From contig CAWCVC010000015.1 of assembly GCA_963798805.1 (NCBI GenBank), forward strand, positions 248,001 to 312,000: DNA of 64,000 bases. Direction: 5' to 3'. Both the position numbers and the translations under genes were made by a program. Within the stretch, counting starts at the first letter, position 1. Every line of letters starts with the position of its first letter. The stretch comes from CAVZCK01 sp963798805 (GTDB taxonomy: Bacteria; Pseudomonadota; Alphaproteobacteria; Rhizobiales; Rhodomicrobiaceae). Under the pieces are notes generated by a model. The model did no database searches and was not told where the DNA came from. It was given only the letters and a program-made list of their open reading frames with translations. Positions 1-8,898 of this stretch are shown in pieces.

Positions 1-1079
1 ACCGGCAATCTGGTGAAGGTAAACAACCGGTTGCCGGCTTCCTCCAGGCACTCGGCGACGGCCTGGCAGCGCAATCGCCATTTACGCAGGAACGCCTTAC
101 GCTTCTTCTCGATTTCATCCGCCGACGTTGCATAGATCATGTCATTGTAATCTGCCGAAACCTCCTCGCGCAGCCGTTCTGGTGCATGAGCGAGCAGATT
201 GCGGTGCTTATGCACGGTGCAGCGCTGGGTGGGCACATCGCTCCAGAGCTCGGCAAGCGCCCGCTCCAACCCCGAGCCACCATCGACGATTAGGAATTCC
301 GGCTTGCGCAGGCCGCGCTTGATCAGATCGTCGAGCACGACCCGCCAGGCCTGCGCCGTCTTGCCGCCCATATTCTTCACTGCCAGCAACACTTTCTGGC
401 CGTCGGCGCGAATGCCGAGCACGACGAGAAGGCAAATCGTCGTGGCCTTCTTATCGAGACGGACGCGCACGACGGTCCCATCCAGGATCAGCCGGACGAT
501 GGGTTCGTCGGTCAGCGAGCGCTGGTTCCAGCTTTCCCAATCGGTCTTCACCTTCCGCCAGACCCGGCTGACCGTATCCTTGCTCACGGAGCCGCCGAAC
601 AGCGCGCCAAGCGCTCGCCGGACACGTCGCGTGTTGGTCCCGGCCAGATAGGCGCCGGCAATCAGCGCGTCGGCGGCTTTCGTGCGCCGCTGGTAGGCGG
701 GCAGCACCTTGCTACGCCATTCCGTTGTCTTACCATCCGGAGTCTCGATCCGAGCCCGAGGGACGCTGATCAGTGTCTCGCCGAAAGTTCCCATCAGCGA
801 CCGCGAGCGGTGACCATGGCGATGGCCCCGGAGCGGGCCGTCACCCGCGGTTTCGCCATCCGGCGTCTTTGATCGCGAACCGGGGCAAGCTTTGGCGCTC
901 CGGGCATAGCGTGTCCGCGACAGCGCTTCATCGAGTTCCGCCTCGATCATCGCCTGGATGAAACCATGCACACGGTCGCGCACGGCGGTTTCGATCGGAT
1001 CGAACCAATCCTCAAAAAGCTGGGCGCTCGCCGTCGCCGCCGGCTGCTGGTCCGCGAGGTTTATGATATTGTTTGGCAT
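1..1079 (-). CDS. IS256-family (mutator) transposase, 3' end cut by window edge
   Basis: Minus-strand reading frame open from an ATG at 1079 to the window edge, about 359 codons. It begins MPNNIINLADQQPAATAS and contains the mutator-type block with LILDGTVVRVRLDKKATT (first catalytic Asp in a DGT context) and later FLIVDGGSGLERALAELW and CTVHKHRNLLAH, typical of IS256-family DDE transposases. It would catalyse cut-and-paste or copy-out transposition of its own element. The left end of the element lies outside the window. No frameshift was seen in the visible part. The protein is not close to the IS256 transposase at 50.2 kb, so this is a second subgroup. The family call is secure; intactness is unknown because the C-terminus is missing. 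Confidence 0.85.
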   Translation of the reverse strand, partial: MPNNIINLADQQPAATASAQLFEDWFDPIETAVRDRVHGFIQAMIEAELDEALSRTRYARSAKACPGSRSKTPDGETAGDGPLRGHRHGHRSRSLMGTFGETLISVPRARIETPDGKTTEWRSKVLPAYQRRTKAADALIAGAYLAGTNTRRVRRALGALFGGSVSKDTVSRVWRKVKTDWESWNQRSLTDEPIVRLILDGTVVRVRLDKKATTICLLVVLGIRADGQKVLLAVKNMGGKTAQAWRVVLDDLIKRGLRKPEFLIVDGGSGLERALAELWSDVPTQRCTVHKHRNLLAHAPERLREEVSADYNDMIYATSADEIEKKRKAFLRKWRLRCQAVAECLEEAGNRLFTFTRLP

Positions 1080-1130
1080 AGCGTGGTCTCCACCGGCGCT
1101 TCAACGCCGGAATCGTTTTGGGTTGAACAC

Positions 1131-1178
1131 CCGGAGACTACGCAACCTTCAATTTCCCACCATATCCGCGACGCTACC
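1131..1178. repeat. 48-bp sequence also present, split by IS481, at 39.9/41.2 kb
   Basis: The reverse complement of this block matches 39923-39954 plus 41181-41203 exactly, apart from the IS481 element inserted there and its duplicated target. Here it lies about 50 bp upstream of the IS256-type transposase start, so it is probably the terminal region of that IS type. The alternative is a shared insertion target. Confidence 0.6.
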
Positions 1179-1285
1179 ATCGGTAATGTGGAGGCCGGGC
1201 AAATGCTGATCCCTCAAGGTTGAGACGAATCAGTCAGTTGACCCGACCGCTCACAGCCACCAGACGGGGTCTTAAAAAACACGCC

Positions 1286-1344
1286 GCCGGGGATGGGCCG
1301 CCGTCAGTCGGGCTCCGCCCTTCCTCCGTCAGCCCATCCCCGGC
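1286..1344. repeat. 13-bp perfect inverted repeat, long-loop hairpin
   Basis: GCCGGGGATGGGC (1286-1298) pairs perfectly with GCCCATCCCCGGC (1332-1344) across a 33-nt loop. The loop contains a second small repeat (gtcagtcgggctccgcc). It lies in non-coding DNA between the IS256 and IS3 elements. It could be a terminator-like or REP-like structure, or an IS end remnant. No T-tract follows. Confidence 0.5.
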
Positions 1345-1540
1345 ACATTCTCATCCTGATTGACGCTGGCTCTCATCTTGATTGTCGCGCGGCAAGCGAA
1401 TCGGCGGTCAGCCTGCCGCTTGCCCAGCCCTCAGGTGGACTTGCCCCGGTTTCGTAGAGAGTTGAGGGCTTGGCATCAGCGTATTCGGTTTGACGGCATT
1501 TTGTCCTCCTTTTCGGTCGCATCTTTTTGTTCGGCCTGGA

Positions 1541-2561
1541 TCATCTTTTCATCCCGGCCTGCAGATTCTGACGGCTGTCGGGAGAAGCGGCGGTCACGGA
1601 TGGCCGGCAGGCCGACGATGCGGCTTGGCCCGGCGTTTCCAGGCCGTCCTTGACGGACGCGAGCACGACGGCAGGCTCGTGTGCGCCGGGATCGAGAGCT
1701 CTTGTCTCGAACGCCGCCGGCGAGAGATAGCCGAGCGAGGAATGGCGCCGGCGCGGATTGTAAAAGCCTTCGATGAACTCGAAGATGGCGATGCGCGCCT
1801 CGGCGTGGGTCTTGAACCGCCGCCGGTCGAGCAACTCACATTCGAGGGTGGCGAAGAAGCTTTCCGCCATCGCATTGTCATAGGCATCGCCGACTGAGCC
1901 CATCGATGGACGGACGCCCGCTTCCCGGCAGCGCTTGCCGAAAGCAAGAGACGTGTACTGAGAGCCTTGATCGGAGTGGTGGATCACGCCGATCGGACGC
2001 CGCCGCCATAGCGCCATATCGAGCGCATCCAACACGATCTTGGCGTGCAAGCTGGCTGCCATCGGAGCGAACGTTTATCGTGAGCGACAAGCGCTCACTT
2101 GGCCGACGATCCGTCGGCTGAAGGCATCGAGAACGACGGCGAGATAGAGGAACCCCGACCAGGTCGGACAATATGTAATATCGGCCACCCCACAATACGT
2201 TAGGCCGGTCTGCCGTGAAGTTGCGGTCAACCAGATCGGGCGCCTGACGGCCGCCGCCCTTCACAGTCGTCGTCACGAAGCGACGACGGCTGACGCCGGC
2301 GAGCGCCGCTGCGCGCATCAAGCGGGCCACGCGCTTGCGGCCAACGCATATCCCCTGTTCGGCGAGTTCGGCCTCAATGCGCGGGACGCCATACGTGCCC
2401 TGCGAGCCAGCATGCGCCGTGCGGATCCTGGCGGTCAGAGCCGCATCGGCCTGGCGACGCCTGGATGGCGGACGCTTGGTCGAAGCGTAAAAGCCGCTGG
2501 CGGAGACACCCAGCAGACGGCTCATGGCAGTGATCGGATAAACGGCCCGGTTCGCGCTCAT
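1541..2561 (-). pseudogene. IS3 OrfB (DDE integrase-type transposase), frameshifted
   Basis: The N-terminal half (2561 downwards) reads MSANRAVYPITAMSRLLGVS and the HTH_21-like block up to NFTADRPNVLW. The frame is then lost near 2190. The correct sequence resumes in another frame at about 2062 with LHAKIVLDALDMALWRRRP, then IHHSDQGSQYTS, the DAYDNAMAESFF block (catalytic Glu) and NPRRRHSSLGYLSP. The stretch 2060-2190 is scrambled between these frames. OrfB is normally made as an OrfAB fusion by programmed frameshifting, but a break in the middle of the catalytic domain is decay. The element should not move by itself. Confidence 0.85.
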
Positions 2562-2872
2562 GAATTGGAACCCTTCGGTGGGATCACATCGGTCTCCCGA
2601 GCAAACCAGGCCGCGGCTTTTGAGAGGATTTCGCGCTCCAGCTTGAGCTGCTTGTTCTCCCGGCGCAGCCGGTTCAACTCCTCGCGCTCGGCCGTCGTCA
2701 GGCCATCCTCGCGCCGACCTTCGTCGCGGTCAGCCTGCGCAACCCAATTGCGGATCGCCTGAGCCGATGGGTCAAATTCCTTGGCAAGCTCATTCGGCGT
2801 TCGTCCGGATCGGACCAGCTCGATCATTCGTTGCCGGAATTCCGGCGGGTAAGGCGGCTGTGTCTTTGGCAT
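2558..2872 (-). CDS. IS3 OrfA, helix-turn-helix protein
   Basis: 104 residues from ATG 2872: MPKTQPPYPPEFRQRMIELV, then an HTH_Tnp_1 domain (PNELAKEFDPSAQAIRNWVAQ), and a leucine-zipper-like tail (LNRLRRENKQLKLEREILSKAAAWFARE), which is the usual IS3 OrfA layout. It binds the element's ends. It overlaps the orfB start by 4 bp. An upstream in-frame start at 2908 would extend into the terminal repeat, so ATG 2872 is preferred. Confidence 0.85.
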   Translation of the reverse strand: MPKTQPPYPPEFRQRMIELVRSGRTPNELAKEFDPSAQAIRNWVAQADRDEGRREDGLTTAEREELNRLRRENKQLKLEREILSKAAAWFARETDVIPPKGSNS

Positions 2873-2922
2873 CGTGAACTCCTGAAACGCAAATGTTCGG
2901 ATGTCCACGAAACCGGGGCAAC

Positions 2923-4110
2923 TTCAGCCGAGAGCACCGCGAGCGCCCCGACAAGACCGTCACCCAACGGACCTTTCACGACCAATTTTGCCAATGCGTC
3001 TCCAGTCAGAGGAAAGCCGCCAAGTCCAAGGGCCAATACTGAAGCTGGGGCGAAGACGGGCCATATGCCCCACGACCGGGTGAACGCAATCACTCCAACA
3101 GCCAAAAACAGCCCACCTTTGGCCAATAGGTGATGCACAGCATAAAAGGCTGCTACAATTGGGACGTTCTGGTCTCCCGCGGACATCCCCATGCCGAACA
3201 CCGCGGCGAGGAGACCCATTTGGCTCACGCTGGAATAGGCCAATACAGTCTTGGGATCTGACTGCGTTATACCGATCGCGACGCCGTAAAATGTCGAAAA
3301 ACGGCCAACTGCGGCCAACGCATCACCCCAAACCGGCAGCGCCGCATCGAATGGCAGAAAGCGAATCAGGCCAATCACCCCCGCTTTTACGGCTGCTCCG
3401 CTGAGCACTGCGGCCGCGGGTATCGGGGCTGCCGAATAGGCCAATGGCATCCAGACGTGCATGGGCACCAGTCCGATTTTCAGTCCAAAGCCCAAGATGA
3501 GAAACGCCAATGCGGGGCCGCGCCACGACGATGTTGGCAAGGCACCCACCGCATCGTGAATTATCAAGCTGCCGTCCGGCGAGGCCGCAGCTAGGAGCAC
3601 GAAGCCGATCAACAGAAAAGCCTCGCCAAAAACAGCCAGGGCGACGTAGACCGCAGCAGCGCGCCTTGCAGCGGGCGTGCCGTCATTTGCAACGAGACCA
3701 TAAGCAGCGAGGCTGACGAGCGAAAAAAACAAATAAAAGCTCACCATGTCGGCGGCAATGAAGACGCCGATGTTCCCCGTCAGTGTCATCAACCACCAGA
3801 CAGCGAACGATCCGCCACCGGTATTGCCGTGTAGATAGGGCCGAGCATAAGCACCTGCTGCAATCCAAAGCAGCGCGGCCGCACCAAGCAGCATGGCGCC
3901 GGCTTTATCGAGCACGAATGTCAGGCCGAGTAATGGCTGCGGCAGAGCCAGGCTCGAGCCGTTGCCTGCTAGCAGCGCGGCCGCAAGCGCGGGCATCGGC
4001 GCAAACGCAAGCAGTGCCGTCATACGAGTTTTTACCTGCGGCAACAGACAAGCAAATAGCATAACCAGCGGCAGCGCGAGCGCAGCGGCGAGTAATATCT
4101 TTGAGTTCAT
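2923..4110 (-). pseudogene. NuoM/N-like (MrpD/HyfB-type) antiporter membrane subunit, 3' end lost to IS3
   Basis: From ATG 4110 (MNSKILLAAALALPLVMLF) about 396 residues remain, with a dozen hydrophobic segments. They carry the proton-translocation block of the NADH-Q_oxidoreductase M/N/L family: GFGLKIGLVPMHVWMPLAYSAAP and the following TM with conserved Lys/His (AVHHLLAKGGLFL). The IS3 element begins at 2920, so the last transmembrane segments are missing. The preceding gene (stop at 4169) lies 58 bp upstream in the same direction, so these formed an operon. Probable original role: proton or Na+/H+ antiporter part of an Mrp- or hydrogenase-4-like complex. An in-frame start upstream of 4110 is possible. 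Confidence 0.8.
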
Positions 4111-5614
4111 CACGGCCCGCGCCTCCGCCAGGGCAAAAACGATTGCCAGCGCGTCGCGAGCTCGGGTTTCATCGTAGGGCGATTTTCTGAGTTTCAGGGC
4201 GCCCGATCTGCAAGAACTCGGCAGGACGCAATGGCACGAGGCCGAGCAGCACCGCACATAGCGCAACCGTCAGCGCCACCAATTCGCGGCGACGGGATAT
4301 GGCGGCCCGTAGCACCAGAGGCTCACTCGTGCGAATGAGCGCTCTGCCGAGCACCATGAAGACATAGGCGCCGGCGAGCACCCCGCCCACGAGCATCAGC
4401 GCGGCCCACCACCATTGCCCCTCCACAACTGCGGACAACAGCAGCAGCCATTTTGCGGAGAAACCGCCACTCGGCGGCACTCCCATCAGCGACAGGCCAG
4501 CGAGCCCGAAGGTGAGCGTGGTGATCGGAAGCGCTTGGGCTGTTCCGTTGAGGTCGGCAATCCTGTCATGGCCAAGGGCCTCTGCGATGGACCCTGCCGC
4601 CATAAACATTGCCGCTTTTGCGAGAGCATGGGAAAAGACTTGGAGCCATCCGCCCGTCCAGGCGAGGCTATTCGCCGGTCCGCTTTCCACCAGACCGGTG
4701 GAGAGCGGAAACAGGAAGAAGAGATACCCGATCTGCGCCACAGTGGAATAGGCAACCAGCAGCTTCAACCGTTGTTGCCGCAGCGCAAGCACGCTTCCAA
4801 ACAAAATAGCCGCCGCCCCTAGCGACGCGAGAATCTGGGCGGCTGCAAGATTCAACAGACCAGGCATTGCATTGAACCAAAGTCTGACGATCAGGAAGAA
4901 GGACCCTTTGACGACGAGCGCTGAAAGAACTGCGCTGCCGGCGGCCGGGGCACCAGCGTGGGCGGGTGGCAGCCACAGATGAAAGGGAAAGACGGCGGTC
5001 TTGGCGAGCAATCCCATTGTTATGAGTGCAGCGGCTATCCACGCGATGGCTTCAGGGCGCACGCGGCTGGACAACAGGCCAATGTCCAGCGTCCCATAAG
5101 CGCCATAAAGCAGCACCGTCCCGAGCAGATAGAGCACCGATCCCAAGAGCGCGAAGAGCATATATCGCAGTGCCGCTTTCACTGTTCCCGCGTGGCCTTT
5201 TATGCATACGAGCGGGACTGCGGCGAATGTCAGCAGTTCAAGCGCGACATGGAGATTGAAGAGATCATTGCCGAGGACGATCGCGTTCAGCGCCGCCGAA
5301 ATAGCCAAAAGAAGGATCCAGAATACGAACGGAGCGCGTTCTTCGGGGAGCTCCGCCGGCTGGCTGAATTCCCCGTGAGCGAATAACGCCGTGGCGCAGA
5401 TCACGATGGCCGATATGACCATCATCGCCGCCGAAAGTCCGTCGGAGCGGAGGGCAATTCCGAGCGGGGGCTCCCAGTTGCCCACAATGTAAACCAGTGG
5501 GCGGTGGTCGCGCGAGATTGCCCCGAAAATAGCAATTGCGATGCAAAGGCCGGCCGGCAGCAGAACAATAGCGATGCGTTCCGCGTAACGTCCGCCGAAC
5601 ACTAGTGCACTGAC

Positions 5615-6708
5615 TCATTCAGATGGTGCAGGCAGGCGCTTGAGTTTGCCGAAAATTTCTTTGGCGGATTTCGTCCAGACAAAGGGCTTGGGGTGACCGT
5701 TGTGATCGCGGATGTAGCGGCGGATGGCATCTTCCAATTCGGCGACGGATTTGAAGACGCCGCGACGGATGCGCCTTCGGGTGATGACTGAGAAGAAGCC
5801 CTCGACGGCGTTGAGCCAGAGCCTGTCCCCGCGAAGGCGGGGAATGCGGATGTGGGCGTGAAGTGGAAGACCCAGCGCGGATTGTCGGCCAGCCATTGCT
5901 TGACCTTGGGATGCTTGTGGGTGGCGTAATTGTCGAGGATGGCATGGATGACCTTTCCCGCCGGAACGGCGCGCTCCACCGCATTGAGGAACTTGATAAA
6001 CTCCTGATGCCGGTGCTTTTGCATGCAACGCCCCAACACGGTGCCATCGAGAATATTGAGCGCGGCGAACAGGGTGGTGGTGCCATTCCGCTTATAATCG
6101 TGGGTCATGGTTGCGCATTTGCCGGGCTTCAGCGGAAGGCCGGGTTGCGTGCGATCGAGCGCCTGAATCTGGCTTTTCTCATCGATGGACAGCACCACGG
6201 CATGACAGGGCGGCTCCATGTACAGGCCGACGACATCCTCCACTTTCGCGGCAAAGGCGGGATCGTTGGACATCTTGAAGGTGCGTAAGCGGTGAGGTTG
6301 AAGGCGATGCCCATCCCAGATGCGTTGCACCGTCCGCAAGCTGACGCCGACAGCCTTGGCGACCGCCCGGCCGGTCCAATGCGTCGCGTTATGGGGTGGC
6401 TCGGAGCATGGCAGCGCCAGCACCCTGGCCACGGTCTCCAACTGAACAGGGGCTTTGCCCGGCTTGCGCGTCTTGTCCCGCAAGAGGCCATCCACCCCTT
6501 GCTCGGCATATCGCAACTGCCAGCGCCACACCGCCGGGCGACTGCCACCGATCTGCCTCGCCACCTCCAGAACGGGCAGCCTGTCTGCCGAAAGAAGAAC
6601 GATCCGTGCCCGCTGAACGTGCTTCTGCGCGCTGTTGCGATCCTCAATAACCGCCGCCAAACGCGCGCGGTCCTCAGAGGCGATGATGATGCTGACGGTT
6701 TGTGCCAT
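5615..6708 (-). pseudogene. IS630 type A transposase with frameshift before catalytic Glu
   Basis: ATG 6708 starts MAQTVSIIIASEDRARLAAV. HTH domains (LEVARQIGGSRPAVWRWQLR; AKAVGVSLRTVQRIWDGH) are followed by the DDE domain: LSIDEKSQIQALDR (first Asp) and HAILDNYATHKHPKVKQW (second Asp). At 5820-5843 a 24-nt palindromic element sits right before the third catalytic residue. The original frame then runs through unrelated sequence to a stop at 5602-5604. The true C-terminus (LNAVEGFFSVITRRRIRRGV to LPAPSE, stop at 5615) continues in another frame. Function would need frameshifting or a helper transposase. Confidence 0.85.
5820..5843 (-). repeat. 24-nt palindromic element in IS630-A copy 1
   Basis: On the minus strand the core is CCCCGCCTTCGCGGGG followed by a CAGGCT flank. 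The same element lies at the identical place in copy 2 (28421-28444), in an IS630 of another type (53509-53532), and in an IS256 (52642-52665). Confidence 0.8.
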
Positions 6709-6860
6709 ATCAGCAGAATCGCACGAACTAGGCCGCGTGTGAATCCTCTGTTTGCGTCAGTGCACTAGCGACAACAAGGCCCCCGAGGTTGGCAACATGA
6801 TTGCCGCTACGAGCAGGAAGCCTTCCGTGGTCGGCTCCGGCGCTGCCGTGATATCCAGCA

Positions 6861-7109
6861 TCAGGCGTGACCTCCGTCCGCGCTGGAACCTTGAGCATCG
6901 TCGGTGCTTAGCATGACCTCGTTTGTCGCCCGGAAGAGCCGTATCAGCAGCGCAATGGCCACCGCTGTGGCTGAGAACGCAACGACAATGCCGGTGATGA
7001 TCAGCGCCTGCGGCACGGGATCGCCCTCCAGTCCGGCTGCCGCGCCGCGTCGGGCGATGACACCGAACAGCAGGAACACGCCGCCTCCTAGCACGGAAAA
7101 TTCATGGCG
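6861..7109 (-). pseudogene. MrpC/NuoK-like small antiporter subunit, 5' truncated
   Basis: About 82 residues remain: RHEFSVLGGGVFLLFGVIAR, then DPVPQALIITGIVVAFSATA and VAIALLIRLFRATNEVML. This is the C-terminal two thirds of MnhC/HyfE-type NuoK-like subunits, which normally have around 110 residues and three TM helices. A GTG at 7094 could serve as start, but homology continues upstream to about 7109 and then stops at a rearrangement joint. The downstream NuoN-like gene starts inside its stop codon, showing an operon C-D1-D2. It is likely non-functional. Confidence 0.7.
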
Positions 7110-7211
7110 GTTTGGCGGATGTAGCTTAACCCTTTGACCTGCGTAGGATTTGGTTGCTGAAGCCGATCCGCGCGATTTTCAAGGGAGCCCATCCACCATG
7201 GACAATCCTAT
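7110..7211. other. Junction DNA of unknown origin
   Basis: About 100 bp between the truncated antiporter gene and the IS630-B fragment. No gene was recognised. It contains ATG-like triplets but no coding frame of note. It joins the IS630-B 3' end exactly at the palindromic element. Confidence 0.4.
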
Positions 7212-7230
7212 GCCCCCGCCAAGGCGGGGG
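7212..7230. repeat. Palindromic element at IS630-B breakpoint
   Basis: CCCCCGCCAAGGCGGGGG-type palindrome. To its right the sequence is IS630-B transposase; to its left it is unrelated. It corresponds in position to the element at 53509-53532. Confidence 0.7.
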
Positions 7231-7462
7231 TCGAGCGCTTTTTCTCGCTGCTGGCCGAAAAGCAGATCAAGCGAGGTGCTCACACCTCGGTCAAAGAGCT
7301 GATCGAAGCGATCGAGGCGTTCATCAGCCAACAGAACGCCAATCCCAAGCCACTGCGGTGGACCAAGTCGGCCGACGACATCCTCGCCTCCATCGAGCGC
7401 TTTTGCCGCCGCACGCTCGATGTGCATGCCCCAGCTGGATAGGAACTTCTGAATCAGGACAC
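7231..7462 (+). pseudogene. IS630 type B transposase, 3' fragment only
   Basis: Reads VERFFSLLAEKQIKRGAHTS and on to SIERFCRRTLDVHAPAG with a stop at 7440-7442, then the element's right end (GAATCAGGACAC) and TA at 7463-7464. It is highly similar but not identical to 53533-53765 in the other IS630-B. It contains only the catalytic Glu region and tail. Confidence 0.85.
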
Positions 7463-7466
7463 TAGC

Positions 7467-7871
7467 CTGGTCGGTCCGAATTCAGGGTGGTTCAGCGCGA
7501 TCAACGTCGACACGGGTGTGTTCAATTGGCGAGATCATCTCGACCTGCCGGCCAATGGCGGCGCCCTGGTGATGAACTACAGTAAGGACGGACAGACCAG
7601 CGCTGCGAACACGATGGTGTTTAGCGGAACGCTCGACGGCAACGTCAATGCCTATGATGCCAAATCCGGCAAAGTCATCTGGCACCACGGCACCGGCGCC
7701 AGCATCATTGCTCCGCCTGCGACCTTTGCCATGAACGGCAACCGCTATCTGCTCGTCGCTTCGGGCGATCCGGGTTTCCTCAAGGTGCCGGAGCTGAGCA
7801 AGAATATCGGTCCGGCGGTATTGACCGCCTTCGTGTCCGGTTCGCAGCAAACCACCGCGGCAACGAAATAG
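7467..7871 (+). pseudogene. PQQ-dependent alcohol dehydrogenase, C-terminal fragment
   Basis: The frame opens directly at the IS630-B border: LVGPNSGWFSAINVDTGVFN, then TMVFSGTLDGNVNAYDAKSG, KVIWHHGTGASIIAPPATFA and NRYLLVASGD. These are the last beta-propeller blades of quinoprotein methanol/ethanol dehydrogenases (blade motif DAKTGKxxW). About 134 residues of a roughly 600-residue periplasmic enzyme remain. The Ca/Ln and PQQ ligands of the N-terminal part are lost, so it is inactive. It implies an ancestral alcohol-oxidation locus here. Confidence 0.8.
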
Positions 7872-7908
7872 CGGTCGCGGCTATGGCAAGTCTTGGCACT
7901 TTCAAGAG

Positions 7909-7929
7909 ACTGCGCCCACTGGGCGCAGT
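7909..7929 (+). terminator. Hairpin after PQQ-ADH remnant
   Basis: 9-bp perfect stem ACTGCGCCC/GGGCGCAGT with a 3-nt loop, 38 bp after the stop. The following sequence is only weakly T-rich, so termination is plausible but not certain. It also lies within a possible signal-peptide frame starting at 7883. Confidence 0.45.
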
Positions 7930-7956
7930 CGCCTTCATTGCCTCGGTGTTCTGGTG

Positions 7957-8457
7957 ATGCCGAGCAGCGCCACTTCGGCGCGTGAGCGCAATCTGCATGA
8001 CGAGGCCGTGACCGGGCTCGGCGACATCAGCGCGGCCATCAAGGAGCTGACCGATGCCGCGGACCTCACCATCAGCGCCGCAGATCCATATAAGCAGGCG
8101 GCGCAAAGAGCTTTCAATGCGCTGATCGGCAAGAGCGATCCCGATTTTCAAAGCAAGGCCGGCAATCCCGGCGACGATGCCGGCGCGCTGGGGCATCTGA
8201 ACTGGCTGCACGGCAAGCCCGGCAGTCATGCCTGGGATGCGTCGGTGCAAGCCTCGCTGGTCAACGTCACCGTCGCCAAAGGTCAGCTCAAGGATGCGAT
8301 CAAAGCCGACGAGCTCGATGAATTCCAAGCCAGATCATCCGACGCGCAGGAGGCGCTGCTCATTGCGCTCGGGCGTGACGCCGACCTCGGAGCGCTTGGC
8401 GCTCTCCGGGGCGCGTTAGCGACCACCGACCTCGGCGTGCTGCTGGGTGCTAGCTAG
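7957..8457 (+). CDS. Hypothetical protein, possibly exported but separated from its signal peptide
   Basis: 166 residues from ATG 7957 (GTG 7954 also possible). It is Ala/Asp-rich and helical, with segments EAVTGLGDISAAIKELTDAA, ADPYKQAAQRAFNALIG and HLNWLHGKPGSHAWD. No family was recognised. Directly upstream in another frame, ATG 7883 reads MASLGTFKRLRPLGAVAFIA then SVFW and a stop. This looks like an export signal and would join this protein if one frameshift were removed. The gene may therefore be a frameshifted secreted protein. No neighbour points to its role beyond the PQQ-ADH remnant. Confidence 0.45.
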   Translation: MPSSATSARERNLHDEAVTGLGDISAAIKELTDAADLTISAADPYKQAAQRAFNALIGKSDPDFQSKAGNPGDDAGALGHLNWLHGKPGSHAWDASVQASLVNVTVAKGQLKDAIKADELDEFQARSSDAQEALLIALGRDADLGALGALRGALATTDLGVLLGAS

Positions 8458-8898
8458 CCGCGCACCGAGTTAACGCGTTGTGCAGCGCCGCCGAACAGAG
8501 CGGGGAGCCATCCAGACGCTCTGCTCGGCGGCAGGCGTCCGCTGAAGCTGACTGCGGCCGCCAAAGAGACATGACGATCGCCTCGTACAGTTAAGCGCCT
8601 CCCGATTCCTTACCCGGAAAGGTAGGGTAAGCTGGAGCCGTCGACCTGCACGATCCCGTCGAATGTCGTTTTATAACGACCGCCGACTTTCATGGAATCA
8701 TCCGTTTCGATGAGACACTCGGAATTATTTGTAAGCCAAGCGGGCACAGCCGGTGCGCCTCGCGGATTCGGCGAGGATCGCCCATGCGGCTACATTTGCC
8801 TCGCTATTCGCAGCAGAGGCCGATTTCGGCATATTGCCCCACCGATGCAGGTGTAGCCGGGCAGCGTCTTTGCGCTGAGGACCGCCGGAACCGCCTCC
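8458..8898. other. Intergenic, no gene seen
   Basis: About 440 bp between two convergent genes. There is a 7-bp inverted repeat CTTACCC...GGGTAAG around 8607-8631. Nothing else was recognised. Confidence 0.5.

Larger units (their letters stand above)
1442..2920 (-). mobile_element. IS3-family insertion sequence with 3-bp target duplication
   Basis: Terminal inverted repeats TGCCCCGGTTTCGT (1442-1455) and its complement (2907-2920) bound 1479 bp carrying orfA and a broken orfB on the minus strand. ACT occurs on both sides (1439-1441 and 2921-2923), the 3-bp duplication expected for IS3. The element lies in the 3' part of an antiporter subunit gene. Removing it and one ACT lets that frame continue for only about ten codons before TGA. 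Confidence 0.85.
5605..6765 (-). mobile_element. IS630-family element, type A, copy 1
   Basis: 1161 bp between duplicated TA dinucleotides (5603-5604 and 6766-6767). The ends are imperfect inverted repeats beginning GTGCACTGAC. Copy 2 at 27499-28659 is the same length and differs by only a few bases. The element is inserted in an antiporter gene on the minus strand. TA target duplication is the IS630/Tc1 hallmark. Confidence 0.9.
4169..6861 (-). pseudogene. MrpD/NuoN-like antiporter subunit split by IS630
   Basis: The N-terminal 32 codons run from ATG 6861 (MLDITAAPEPTTEGFLLVAA to SGALLSL) down to 6766. The rest runs from 5602 (VFGGRYAERIAIVLLPAG) to the stop at 4169. Between them sits a 1161-bp IS630 element at a TA dinucleotide. 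Deleting the element and one TA rejoins the two parts in frame, giving about 509 residues with the family signatures TMGLLAKTAVFPFHLWLPPAHAGAP and HALAKAAMFMAAGS. The ATG overlaps the stop of the upstream NuoK-like gene (TGATG). The gene is inactivated by a comparatively young insertion, since the flanks have not decayed. Confidence 0.85.
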
